From an uncultured Clostridia bacterium (lineage in GTDB: Bacteria > Bacillota > Clostridia > Oscillospirales > Acutalibacteraceae): DNA of 6,308 nt. The position numbers and the translations under genes were made by a program. The notes beneath the pieces were generated by a model. That model saw only the letters and a program-made list of their open reading frames with translations, was not told the DNA's origin and did no database searches. The stretch is taken from the NCBI GenBank assembly GCA_945788455.1, contig CALZMC010000038.1, forward strand, positions 1 through 6,308, written 5' to 3'. This document shows, one piece after another, positions 1 to 6,308 of this stretch. The stretch's first letter is position 1; every line of letters starts with the position of its first letter.

Positions 1-1
1 A

Positions 2-58
2 AGAGTAAGGGCAATATCTGCCACTATAAACCGTGGTTCGGATTATTACCGTTACTCT
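2..58 (+). promoter_or_regulatory. Imperfect inverted repeat in the polA leader
   Basis: Positions 2-8 (AGAGTAA) are perfectly complementary to 52-58 (TTACTCT). Pairing resumes at 10-11 with 49-50 and at 13-16 with 44-47, and an inner CCAC (21-24) can pair with GTGG (33-36), giving one long interrupted hairpin. It ends one base before the purine-rich polA ribosome binding site and has no T-run, so it does not look like an intrinsic terminator. It may be a leader structure affecting polA translation or part of a small repeat element. The segment could also be the 3' tail of an upstream gene: one frame is open from position 1 to a TAA at 58-60, another from 2 to a TGA at 89-91. Neither tail is long enough to recognise. 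Confidence 0.35.
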
Positions 59-64
59 AAGGGG
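59..64 (+). promoter_or_regulatory. Ribosome binding site of polA
   Basis: AAGGGG lies 7 nt before the ATG at 72. It decides the polA start: the in-frame GTG at 33 has no comparable site, lies inside the leader hairpin, and would add 13 residues ahead of the normal Pol I N-terminus. Confidence 0.75.
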
Positions 65-71
65 AATTGTT

Positions 72-2672
72 ATGAAATTATTAGTCCTTGACGGAAACAG
101 TATTGTTAACCGTGCGTTTTACGGTATCAGACTTTTGACAACAAAAAACGGAGAATATACAAATGCGATTTATGGTTTTTTGGCTATTCTTTTAAAGCTA
201 AAGGATATATGCAATCCTGACGCTGTTGCAGTTGCGTTTGATGTTCACGCACCTACATTTAGACATAAAATGTATAGCGAATATAAGGCAGGCCGTCACG
301 GTATGCCTGATGAGCTGCGCTCTCAAATGCCGGTGCTAAAGGAGATATTAAAAAGTCTCGGCATTAAGGTTTTAGAGCAGGAGGGCTGGGAGGCTGACGA
401 TATTCTCGGAACGCTTGCCGAGGTTTGCAGAAATAACGGCGATGAATGCTTTATTGCAACAGGCGACAGAGATTCGCTTCAGCTTGCTCACGGCGGAGTA
501 AAGGTACTTCTCGCCCGTACAAAAATGGGACAGGCAGTTACTGACGTTTACGACGAAAAGGCTATTATGGAGGAATACGGTGTCACTCCTGCCGAGCTTA
601 TTCAGGTTAAGGCTTTGCAGGGCGACAGCAGTGATAACATTCCCGGTGTGGCAGGTATCGGAGCAAAAACCGCACTCGATTTAATTCAAAGATTTCATAA
701 TATTGATTATATTTATGAAAATCTTGACGAAATAGATATTAAGGCAGGAGTCAGAGCAAAGCTTGGTAACAATAAAGAAAAGGCTTATCTGTCGCTTGAG
801 CTTGGTACAATCAGCACTGAAGCTCCTGTTGATACAAATATAAAAGGATACAAGGATGTTCCTGTCGATAATCAGAGTGCTGTGTCGCAGTTTGTAAGAC
901 TTGAGCTGTTTTCATTAATTCCAAAATTCAATTTAGATGCAAACAGTGCAGTGCCAGTTGAGACAAAAGAGGAAAAGCCACGAGAAATCACACGTTTAAC
1001 ATGTGTTGATGCCGATTATCTTCTTGACAAAACTCGTGGGAGGGACACATATTTTTATCCTGTAATTGTTGACGGAAGTATAACGGATTTGTATTTTTCA
1101 TTCGGCGATGAGATAATTGTTATGCCGAGTGAAACTCCCGAATACTCTTATTTTGTACGTAATTTCTTTAGTGATGAGGGCACAAAAAAGTATAGCTATA
1201 ACACAAAGGAATTGCACCGTCTTGCGTGTAAATACGGTGTTGAGCTAAAGGGCGTTGAGGGCGACCTAATGCTCTCGGCATATCTTTTAAGACCGAGCGA
1301 GAACAGCTATGACTTGGAGCATTTGTGCGTTGAATACGGCGTTAAAATCCCCGAATATCTAAACTCACTCGGCGAGCCTGACAAAACAGTATCACTATCT
1401 GCAACAATAAAGCCGTTGTTTGAAAAAACGGACAAGCTTCTTGATGAGGCTAACGAGCGAGAGCTTTTGAATGAAATCGAATTGCCTCTTTCGGCAGTGC
1501 TTGCAAAAATGGAATATGCAGGCTTCGAGGTCGATAGGGACGGTATCGAGGCATTTGGAAAAATGCTCGGTGTCAAGATTAATGAGCTTACAAAAGCGAT
1601 TTATGAAAGTGTCGGCCATGAATTTAACATAAATTCTCCAAAACAGCTCGGTGTTGCTTTGTTTGAGGATTTAGGCTTGCCTTGTAAGAAAAAGACAAAA
1701 ACAGGCTATTCAACTAACGCCGAGGTGCTTGAGGGGCTTGTTGATGAGCATCCTGCAATCGCACAGATACTCGAATACCGTTCTCTTTCAAAGCTCAAAT
1801 CAACATACTGTGACGGTTTGCTCAAGGTTATTGAGGATGACGGAAGAATTCATACTCGCTTTAATCAGGTCGAGACAAGAACAGGAAGAATTAGCTCTCT
1901 TGAGCCGAATTTACAGAATATTCCTATTCGCACCGAGCTTGGCAGAGAAATGAGAAAATTCTTTATTGCAGGCGAGGGTAAAAAGCTTATTGATGTCGAT
2001 TACAGCCAAATTGAGCTTCGCGTTTTGAGTGACCTTGCTAATGACGAAACTATGATTAATGCCTTCAATAACGGCGATGATATTCATACAATTACTGCAT
2101 CACAGGTGTTTAATATGCCTGTTGAAATGGTAACAAAGCAAATGCGCAGCAGAGCAAAGGCTGTAAACTTCGGTATCGTTTACGGTATCGGTGCATTTTC
2201 TCTTGCAAAGGATATCGGCGTTAGCAATAAAGAGGCAAAGCAGTATATCGAAAATTATCTTGCTACTTACAGCGGTGTTGATAATTATATGAAGGCTATG
2301 ATTGACCTTGCTAAAGATAAGGGATACAGCGAGACTCTGTTCCATAGAAAAAGATATTTGCCTGAGCTTGCATCGAGCAATCATATGATGCGTGCCTTTG
2401 GCGAGAGAGTTGCACGAAATATGCCTATTCAAGGTACGGCAGCCGACATTATTAAGATTGCCATGGTTAGAGTTGACAAAAGGCTCAGCGAGGAAAATAT
2501 GAAGGCTCACTTGATTTTGCAGGTACACGACGAGCTTATCGTTGAGGCTCCTGAAAGCGAGGCAGAAAGGGCTCTTAAAATTGTTACAGAGGAAATGGAA
2601 AATGCCTGCAAAATGAAGGTTGTTTTAAGAGCAGACGGAAATATAGGAAGCACTTGGTATGATGCACATTAA
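72..2672 (+). CDS. polA: DNA polymerase I
   Basis: Family A DNA polymerase (866 aa) for Okazaki-fragment maturation and gap-filling repair in the cytoplasm. The N-terminal 5'-3' exonuclease/flap domain (about 1-290) shows D7, D57, the YKAGR stretch near 71-75, E107/D109/D110, D132/D134, D185/D188 and a helix-hairpin-helix near 191-201. The middle domain (about 305-470) has the 3'-5' exonuclease fold but not its residues: the DxE position near 331-335 reads VIVDG and the later aspartates are replaced, so proofreading should be absent, as in Bacillus and Thermus Pol I. The polymerase domain (about 475-866) is intact: motif A DYSQIELR (643-650), motif B with R692, K696, F700 and Y704, and motif C HDE (819-821), with D643 and D820 as the metal-binding pair. 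The start follows the Shine-Dalgarno site and the family's usual N-terminus. The 3' end overlaps rimI, so the two are probably translated together. Confidence 0.97.
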   Translation: MKLLVLDGNSIVNRAFYGIRLLTTKNGEYTNAIYGFLAILLKLKDICNPDAVAVAFDVHAPTFRHKMYSEYKAGRHGMPDELRSQMPVLKEILKSLGIKVLEQEGWEADDILGTLAEVCRNNGDECFIATGDRDSLQLAHGGVKVLLARTKMGQAVTDVYDEKAIMEEYGVTPAELIQVKALQGDSSDNIPGVAGIGAKTALDLIQRFHNIDYIYENLDEIDIKAGVRAKLGNNKEKAYLSLELGTISTEAPVDTNIKGYKDVPVDNQSAVSQFVRLELFSLIPKFNLDANSAVPVETKEEKPREITRLTCVDADYLLDKTRGRDTYFYPVIVDGSITDLYFSFGDEIIVMPSETPEYSYFVRNFFSDEGTKKYSYNTKELHRLACKYGVELKGVEGDLMLSAYLLRPSENSYDLEHLCVEYGVKIPEYLNSLGEPDKTVSLSATIKPLFEKTDKLLDEANERELLNEIELPLSAVLAKMEYAGFEVDRDGIEAFGKMLGVKINELTKAIYESVGHEFNINSPKQLGVALFEDLGLPCKKKTKTGYSTNAEVLEGLVDEHPAIAQILEYRSLSKLKSTYCDGLLKVIEDDGRIHTRFNQVETRTGRISSLEPNLQNIPIRTELGREMRKFFIAGEGKKLIDVDYSQIELRVLSDLANDETMINAFNNGDDIHTITASQVFNMPVEMVTKQMRSRAKAVNFGIVYGIGAFSLAKDIGVSNKEAKQYIENYLATYSGVDNYMKAMIDLAKDKGYSETLFHRKRYLPELASSNHMMRAFGERVARNMPIQGTAADIIKIAMVRVDKRLSEENMKAHLILQVHDELIVEAPESEAERALKIVTEEMENACKMKVVLRADGNIGSTWYDAH
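2645..2650 (+). promoter_or_regulatory. Ribosome binding site of rimI inside polA
   Basis: AGGAAG lies within the last polA codons, 8 nt before the ATG at 2659 and 11 nt before the adjacent in-frame ATG at 2662. The spacing favours 2659, although both are possible. Confidence 0.5.
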
Positions 2673-3087
2673 AATTGCAACAAAAGAGAATATCGGCGAT
2701 ATTGCAAAAATTGAGCAGGCGTGCTTTTCTGCTCCTTGGAGTGAGGACAGTATTGCCGAAAGCCTTGATAATCCTGCGTCACATTTTTTGATTGCATATT
2801 ACGGAGATGAGGTCGCAGGCTATATGGGGCTCCAAATTTTTTCGGGCGAGGGGTATGTAACGAATGTTGCAGTCCTGCCGAAATTCAGAGAAAAAGGAAT
2901 TGCAAAAGCACTCATAACCGAGCAGATGAAAAATGATATGGAATTCATAACTCTCGAGGTTAGAGAAAGTAATGTTCCTGCAATAAATCTTTATACAAAA
3001 ATGGGATTTGAAAATATGGGAATTCGCCCGAAATTCTACTCAAACCCAACTGAAAACGCTATTATAATGACGAAATATTTGAGGTAG
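2659..3087 (+). CDS. rimI: Ribosomal-protein-alanine N-acetyltransferase RimI (GNAT family)
   Basis: GNAT acetyltransferase of 142 aa, the usual RimI length. In Enterobacteria RimI acetylates the N-terminal alanine of ribosomal protein S18 with acetyl-CoA; elsewhere it can have wider N-terminal targets. The protein has the RimI-typical FSAPWS segment (23-28), a conserved core (VTNVAVLP, 67-74), and the acetyl-CoA pyrophosphate loop in the RxxGxA form (R77, G80, A82). LEVRESN (99-105) and LYTKMGF (111-117) carry E100 and Y112, matching the catalytic glutamate and tyrosine of enterobacterial RimI with the same 12-residue spacing. The C-terminal DAIIM-like segment reads NAIIM (133-137). The gene overlaps polA by 14 nt and is followed after 3 nt by the NERD gene. 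RimI commonly lies next to t6A genes, as here with tsaD one gene away. All ten lysine codons are AAA. Family membership is secure; the in vivo target is inferred. Confidence 0.9.
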   Translation: MMHIKIATKENIGDIAKIEQACFSAPWSEDSIAESLDNPASHFLIAYYGDEVAGYMGLQIFSGEGYVTNVAVLPKFREKGIAKALITEQMKNDMEFITLEVRESNVPAINLYTKMGFENMGIRPKFYSNPTENAIIMTKYLR

Positions 3088-3090
3088 AAA

Positions 3091-3813
3091 ATGACTGAAT
3101 TTTATATAGAAATTCTTAAATTTTTTGTTGGTATTATTATCATTTTCTTTGTTCTTGTAATACTGCCGATTTGTGTAAAATACAGAAAATCGACATATTT
3201 CAATGATACAAAAAAATCAATAATTAAATTAGCTTTTGATGTTGGTGCTTATGGCGAATACAGGATATATAAGCATTTAAAGCATTATGAAAAGCAGGGA
3301 TGGAAATTTTTGTTTAATGTATATCTGCCACGAGGAGAAGAAACGACTGAAGCTGATGTGCTTTTAATTTCTCCGCAGGGAATATTTGTATTTGAAAGCA
3401 AAAATTACAGTGGCTGGATATTTGGTAATGAGAAATATAAAATGTGGACTCAAACGTTGCCACAGGGCAAGGGCAGAAAAGCAAAAAAGGAAAAGTTCTT
3501 AAATCCGATTATGCAAAATAATCTGCACATTAAGTGCCTTAAGGAATATTTAAAAGAGGATATTCCTATGTATTCTATTATAGTCTTTTCCGAAAGATGT
3601 GAGCTAAAGAAAATTGAGGTCAGCGATACACAGGTAAAGGTAATTAAAAGAAACATTGTAAATAGAATTATTAAGTCATATTCCTCAATGCCTTGTCAGT
3701 TAAGCGAGGAAAAAATCAATGAGATTTACAATAAATTGTATCCGTTGACACAGGTTAGCGAGGACTTAAAAGAAAAGCATGTACAGGATATAAAAAAACG
3801 TATTAATAACTAA
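3091..3813 (+). CDS. Membrane-anchored NERD (nuclease-related) domain protein
   Basis: Protein of 240 aa with one strongly hydrophobic N-terminal segment (about 8-28), probably a membrane anchor with the rest in the cytoplasm. Residues about 52-170 match the NERD pattern: GxxGE (G52, G55, E56), then EADVLLISPQGIFVFESKN (87-105) holding D89 and the ExK pair E102/K104, then NP..Q (N138, P139, Q142), and a late strand ending in VFSER (165-169). D89, E102 and K104 with upstream E56 resemble a PD-(D/E)xK nuclease core, so nuclease activity is possible but unproven. The C-terminal 70 residues are charged and helical-looking. The ribosome binding site GAGG (3081-3084) overlaps the end of rimI; tsaD begins 13 nt downstream. 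Base composition is lower in GC than the neighbours (12 G+C in 60 bases at 3181-3240, against 27 in 60 at 1921-1980 of polA), suggesting later insertion into the operon or weak selection. NERD proteins occur widely without a settled function; no role is assigned. Confidence 0.8.
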   Translation: MTEFYIEILKFFVGIIIIFFVLVILPICVKYRKSTYFNDTKKSIIKLAFDVGAYGEYRIYKHLKHYEKQGWKFLFNVYLPRGEETTEADVLLISPQGIFVFESKNYSGWIFGNEKYKMWTQTLPQGKGRKAKKEKFLNPIMQNNLHIKCLKEYLKEDIPMYSIIVFSERCELKKIEVSDTQVKVIKRNIVNRIIKSYSSMPCQLSEEKINEIYNKLYPLTQVSEDLKEKHVQDIKKRINN

Positions 3814-3826
3814 AGGAATTTAACGA

Positions 3827-4846
3827 ATGAAAATTTTAGGAATTGAGTCAAGCTGTGATGAAACTGCGTGCGCAGTTGTAGAAAACGGCAGAAAGGTTTT
3901 ATCAAATGTTATTGCGACCTCACTTGAGGAGCATAAGCTATATGGCGGTGTTGTGCCTGAGATTGCATCTCGCCGTCACGCCGAAAGCATTAGCGGTGTT
4001 GTTGAGGAGGCTTTAGCACAGGCGAATTGCACTATTGACGATATTGATGCTATTGCCGTTACTTATGCACCGGGGCTTATCGGCGCATTGCTTGTCGGTG
4101 TAAATTTTGCAAAGGGGCTTGCTCTTGCGACTGATACTCCACTCGTGCCTGTTCATCATATCAGAGGGCATATTGCATCAAATTATATTTCAAATGATGT
4201 TGAGCCTCCGTTTTTGTGCCTGATTGTCAGCGGAGGTCATTCTCATATAGTTGCCGTGAACAGCTATACGGATTTTGAGATTATCGGAAAAACACGTGAC
4301 GATGCGGCAGGCGAGGCACTCGATAAGGCAGGCAGAACAATGGGGCTTGAATATCCCGGTGGTGTCAGTATTGACAGGCTCAGTCCTCAGGGCGATGAAA
4401 ACAAATATATATTTCCAAAGCCAAAGGTAACGGGCAGTCCATATGACTTTTCGTTTAGCGGACTGAAAACGGCTGTTATTAATACTGTTCATAACGCCGA
4501 GCAAAAGGGCGAAAGCATTGACATACCGAGCCTTGCAGCATCATTTCAAAAGGGTGTTGTTGACTGCCTTATCACAAATTTAGAAAAGGTTGCACGTGAT
4601 AAGGGATATAATAAAATTGTTATTGCCGGCGGTGTTTCTGCTAATTCAAAATTGAGAGCAGATGCAGAAAAAATGTGCGATAGAAATAACTGGAAATTAT
4701 ATCTGCCGAAACTTAAATATTGCGGCGATAATGCAGCTATGATAGCGTCACAGGGATACTATGAATTTCTTGAAAACAATGTTGCGAACGAGAGCCTAAA
4801 TGCCTATGCAACTATGTCTATTGATAAAAGTTACAGAAATAATTAG
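3827..4846 (+). CDS. tsaD: tRNA N6-adenosine threonylcarbamoyltransferase TsaD
   Basis: TsaD (formerly Gcp/YgjD, 339 aa, full length) transfers the threonylcarbamoyl group from threonylcarbamoyl-AMP to A37 of tRNAs reading ANN codons, forming t6A; it works with TsaB and TsaE, and TsaC supplies the intermediate. It has the ASKHA-fold N-terminus ILGIESSCDETA (3-14), the PEIASRRH segment (44-51), the metal-binding histidines H111 and H115 in VHHIRGHI, the SGGHSH nucleotide loop (135-140), the DKAGRTMGLEYPGG region (166-179), IAGGVSANSKLR (266-277), and D301 in YCGDNAAM as the third metal ligand. No key residue is missing. The ribosome binding site AAGGA (3813-3817) overlaps the stop of the preceding gene, with 9 nt to the ATG. 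tsaB, tsaE and tsaC are not in the window. tsaD is last in the run that starts at polA; a new promoter follows. Confidence 0.97.
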   Translation: MKILGIESSCDETACAVVENGRKVLSNVIATSLEEHKLYGGVVPEIASRRHAESISGVVEEALAQANCTIDDIDAIAVTYAPGLIGALLVGVNFAKGLALATDTPLVPVHHIRGHIASNYISNDVEPPFLCLIVSGGHSHIVAVNSYTDFEIIGKTRDDAAGEALDKAGRTMGLEYPGGVSIDRLSPQGDENKYIFPKPKVTGSPYDFSFSGLKTAVINTVHNAEQKGESIDIPSLAASFQKGVVDCLITNLEKVARDKGYNKIVIAGGVSANSKLRADAEKMCDRNNWKLYLPKLKYCGDNAAMIASQGYYEFLENNVANESLNAYATMSIDKSYRNN

Positions 4847-4894
4847 CATTAATTTGACGAAATGTTGCATTTTAATGAAATTATTTTAATTCTA

Positions 4895-4922
4895 TTGAAT
4901 TTTTACTATTATTTGGTATAAT
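4895..4922 (+). promoter_or_regulatory. Predicted sigma-A-type promoter of pckG (extended -10)
   Basis: TTGAAT at 4895-4900 (4 of 6 to TTGACA), a 16-nt spacer, and a perfect TATAAT at 4917-4922 preceded by TGG (4914-4916), an extended -10 element. The expected transcription start is near 4929, giving a leader of about 80 nt before pckG. The surrounding DNA is very AT-rich, which favours opening but also raises the chance of accidental matches; the extended -10 makes this one convincing. Confidence 0.7.
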
Positions 4923-4959
4923 CTAATCGTAGAATTATCGTGAGGTAGTTTTATCTGTT

Positions 4960-4975
4960 AGCTGTTTTTACAGCT
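4960..4975 (+). promoter_or_regulatory. Small perfect hairpin in the pckG leader
   Basis: AGCTGT (4960-4965) and ACAGCT (4970-4975) are exact reverse complements around a TTTT loop. Farther out, AGTTT (4947-4951) can pair with AAACT (4987-4991) across an internal loop. The hairpin lies about 30 nt after the predicted transcription start and about 20 nt before the Shine-Dalgarno sequence. It could be an operator palindrome, an mRNA-stabilising leader hairpin, or a weak attenuator; the following TTTATATATT is not a clean T-run, so a terminator is the least likely. No known riboswitch or cre-type site is recognised. Confidence 0.4.
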
Positions 4976-4996
4976 TTATATATTACAAACTTTACT

Positions 4997-5003
4997 AAAG
5001 GAG
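4997..5003 (+). promoter_or_regulatory. Strong ribosome binding site of pckG
   Basis: AAAGGAG, a near-perfect Shine-Dalgarno sequence 8 nt before the ATG at 5012. It is the strongest such site in the window and agrees with the biased codon use of the gene. Confidence 0.8.
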
Positions 5004-5011
5004 AATAAGTA

Positions 5012-6308
5012 ATGGAATCAAATCTAACTAAAAACAAATCATTACTTGCTTGGCTTGACGAAAAGGTTGAGCTTTTAAAGCCATCTAACATCGTTTGGAT
5101 TGACGGCTCAAAGGAGCAGATTGATGCTCTCAAGGCTGAGGCTGTTGAAACAGGCGAGATGATTAAGCTAAATGAGGAGCTTCTTCCTGACTGCTATCTT
5201 CACAGAACAGCAGAGAATGACGTTGCTCGTGTTGAGGCTCGTACACTTATTTGTACAACTAAGGAAGAGGATGCAGGTCCTACAAATCATTGGATGGACC
5301 CACAGGAAGCATATAAGATGCTTTATGATATCGCTGCCGGCTCATACGAGGGCAGAACAATGTATATCATTCCTTATTCAATGGGCCCTGTTGGCTCTCC
5401 TCTATCAAAGATTGGTATCGAAATTACTGATTCAATTTATGTAGTATTAAATATGAACATCATGACAAGAGTCGGCAAGGCTGTTCTTGATTGCCTCGGC
5501 GACAGTGATGATTGGGTACGCGGTATGCATTGTAAGTGTAACGTTGACCCTGAAAACAGATGGATTGTTCAGTTCCCTGAGGACAACACAATTATTTCTG
5601 TTAACTCTGCTTACGGCGGAAATGTACTACTTGGTAAAAAGTGCTTCGCTTTGCGTATTGCTTCATACCTTGGAAAGAACGAGGGCTGGCAGGCTGAGCA
5701 TATGCTCATCTTAGGACTACAAAAGCCAAACGGCGAGGTTAAGTATATCTGTGCTGCATTCCCATCAGCTTGCGGTAAGACAAACCTTGCTATGCTTATC
5801 CCACCTGAGGGATATCAAAAGAAGGGCTATAAGGTATGGTGCGTTGGCGATGATATTTCTTGGATTAAGAAGGGTCCTGACGGACGTCTATATGCTATCA
5901 ACCCTGAAAACGGCTTCTTCGGTGTTGCACCGGGTACAAATATGAAGTCAAATCCAAATGCTCTAAAGTCAACAATGCAGGGCACAATCTTCACAAATGT
6001 TTGTCACAACCTTGACAACAACACAGTTTGGTGGGAGGGTCTTGATAAGAACCCACCAACAAATGCTATCGACTGGAAGGGTAATCCTTGGAACGGTGCT
6101 GAAAGCGAAGAAAAGGGCGCACATCCAAACTCAAGATTTACAGCTCCTGCTGTTAACTGCCCATGTATTTCAAGTGAATTCGAGAACCCACAGGGTGTTC
6201 CGATTTCTGCTATCGTATTCGGCGGTCGCCGTGAGAAGCTAACTCCGCTTGTTTATCAGTCAAAGAGCTGGAACCACGGTGTATTCGTAGGCTCAATTAT
6301 GGGTAGTG
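5012..6308 (+). CDS. pckG: Phosphoenolpyruvate carboxykinase (GTP), 3' truncated by window end
   Basis: GTP-type PEP carboxykinase (EC 4.1.1.32), interconverting oxaloacetate + GTP and PEP + GDP + CO2. It works in gluconeogenesis, or in the CO2-fixing direction in many anaerobes. The 432 codons present have no stop; the family is about 600 aa, so roughly 70 percent is here. Landmarks: VARVEART (71-78, R73 matching the substrate-binding Arg87 of the mammalian enzyme), the YIIPYSMGPVGSPLSK region (118-133), YGGNVLLGKKCFALR (201-215, with metal-ligand K210 or its neighbour), AEHM (228-231, metal-ligand H230), the P-loop FPSACGKTN (250-258) with the family's reactive cysteine C254, GDDI (279-282, metal-binding D281), NPENGFFGVAPGTN (297-310), and FGGRR (403-407). 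These show the GTP-type, not the ATP-type PckA family. The nucleotide lid and C-terminus lie beyond the window. It has its own promoter. Lysine codons are 27 AAG to 3 AAA, pointing to high expression. Confidence 0.95.
   Translation, partial: MESNLTKNKSLLAWLDEKVELLKPSNIVWIDGSKEQIDALKAEAVETGEMIKLNEELLPDCYLHRTAENDVARVEARTLICTTKEEDAGPTNHWMDPQEAYKMLYDIAAGSYEGRTMYIIPYSMGPVGSPLSKIGIEITDSIYVVLNMNIMTRVGKAVLDCLGDSDDWVRGMHCKCNVDPENRWIVQFPEDNTIISVNSAYGGNVLLGKKCFALRIASYLGKNEGWQAEHMLILGLQKPNGEVKYICAAFPSACGKTNLAMLIPPEGYQKKGYKVWCVGDDISWIKKGPDGRLYAINPENGFFGVAPGTNMKSNPNALKSTMQGTIFTNVCHNLDNNTVWWEGLDKNPPTNAIDWKGNPWNGAESEEKGAHPNSRFTAPAVNCPCISSEFENPQGVPISAIVFGGRREKLTPLVYQSKSWNHGVFVGSIMGS

Noticed and set aside
2..59. 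tRNA-like element, because 2-8 and 52-58 pair like a 7-bp acceptor stem and GGTTCG occurs at 35-40
   Set aside because: The span is only about 57 nt, and no proper T-stem, anticodon arm or D-arm can be drawn.
33..71. Upstream in-frame GTG start for polA at 33
   Set aside because: It has no ribosome binding site, lies inside the leader hairpin, and adds 13 residues not expected before the conserved Pol I N-terminus.
2100..2528. Minus-strand open frame of 142 codons opposite the polA polymerase domain
   Set aside because: It is antisense to the highly conserved polA motifs, has no recognisable domain, and is explained as a shadow of polA.
3450..3656. Minus-strand open frame of 68 codons opposite the NERD gene
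   Set aside because: It is short, has no recognisable content, and lies opposite the conserved NERD motifs.
3745..3750. TTGACA before tsaD, a perfect -35 match
   Set aside because: No -10-like hexamer lies at 16-18 nt spacing (3768-3773 reads AAAAGA), so a tsaD promoter is not supported.
4190..4504. Minus-strand open frame of 104 codons opposite tsaD
   Set aside because: It lies wholly within the conserved tsaD coding region and its translation resembles no known family.
5172..6242. A series of short plus-strand open frames between 5172 and 6242
   Set aside because: They are out of frame with pckG, which is continuous and conserved across the whole stretch.

Overview
The window fits a low-to-moderate GC Gram-positive bacterium, most likely a gut-type clostridium (Ruminococcaceae/Oscillospiraceae-like). 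The reasons are strong purine-rich Shine-Dalgarno sequences, a DNA polymerase I whose proofreading residues are lost, rimI close to tsaD, and a GTP-type PEP carboxykinase. The taxon is inferred from gene content and style only. All genes are on the + strand.

Layout. Positions 1-71 form a short leader with an imperfect inverted repeat ending just before the polA ribosome binding site. Next comes a tight four-gene run. polA (72-2672) encodes DNA polymerase I. rimI (2659-3087), overlapping the polA end, encodes an N-acetyltransferase. A gene at 3091-3813 encodes a membrane-anchored NERD-domain (nuclease-related) protein of unknown role. tsaD (3827-4846) encodes the tRNA t6A37 threonylcarbamoyltransferase. 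The largest gap in this run is 13 nt, so the four are probably co-transcribed. A 165-nt intergenic region (4847-5011) carries a good extended -10 promoter and a small perfect hairpin in the predicted leader. It precedes pckG, a GTP-dependent PEP carboxykinase that starts at 5012 and runs off the window end; about 432 codons are present.

How they fit together. polA, rimI and tsaD are housekeeping genes for DNA repair and replication, protein N-terminal acetylation and tRNA modification. The NERD gene is the outsider: AT-rich, predicted membrane-bound, with nuclease-like acidic residues, and not required by any of the pathways around it. pckG appears to be a separate, highly expressed unit with its own promoter and clearly different codon use (27 AAG to 3 AAA lysine codons, against 0 to 10 in rimI).

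I see no mobile element, CRISPR array, rRNA or tRNA. The only candidates for something less ordinary are the NERD gene inside the housekeeping operon and the two leader structures, and all three are modest.
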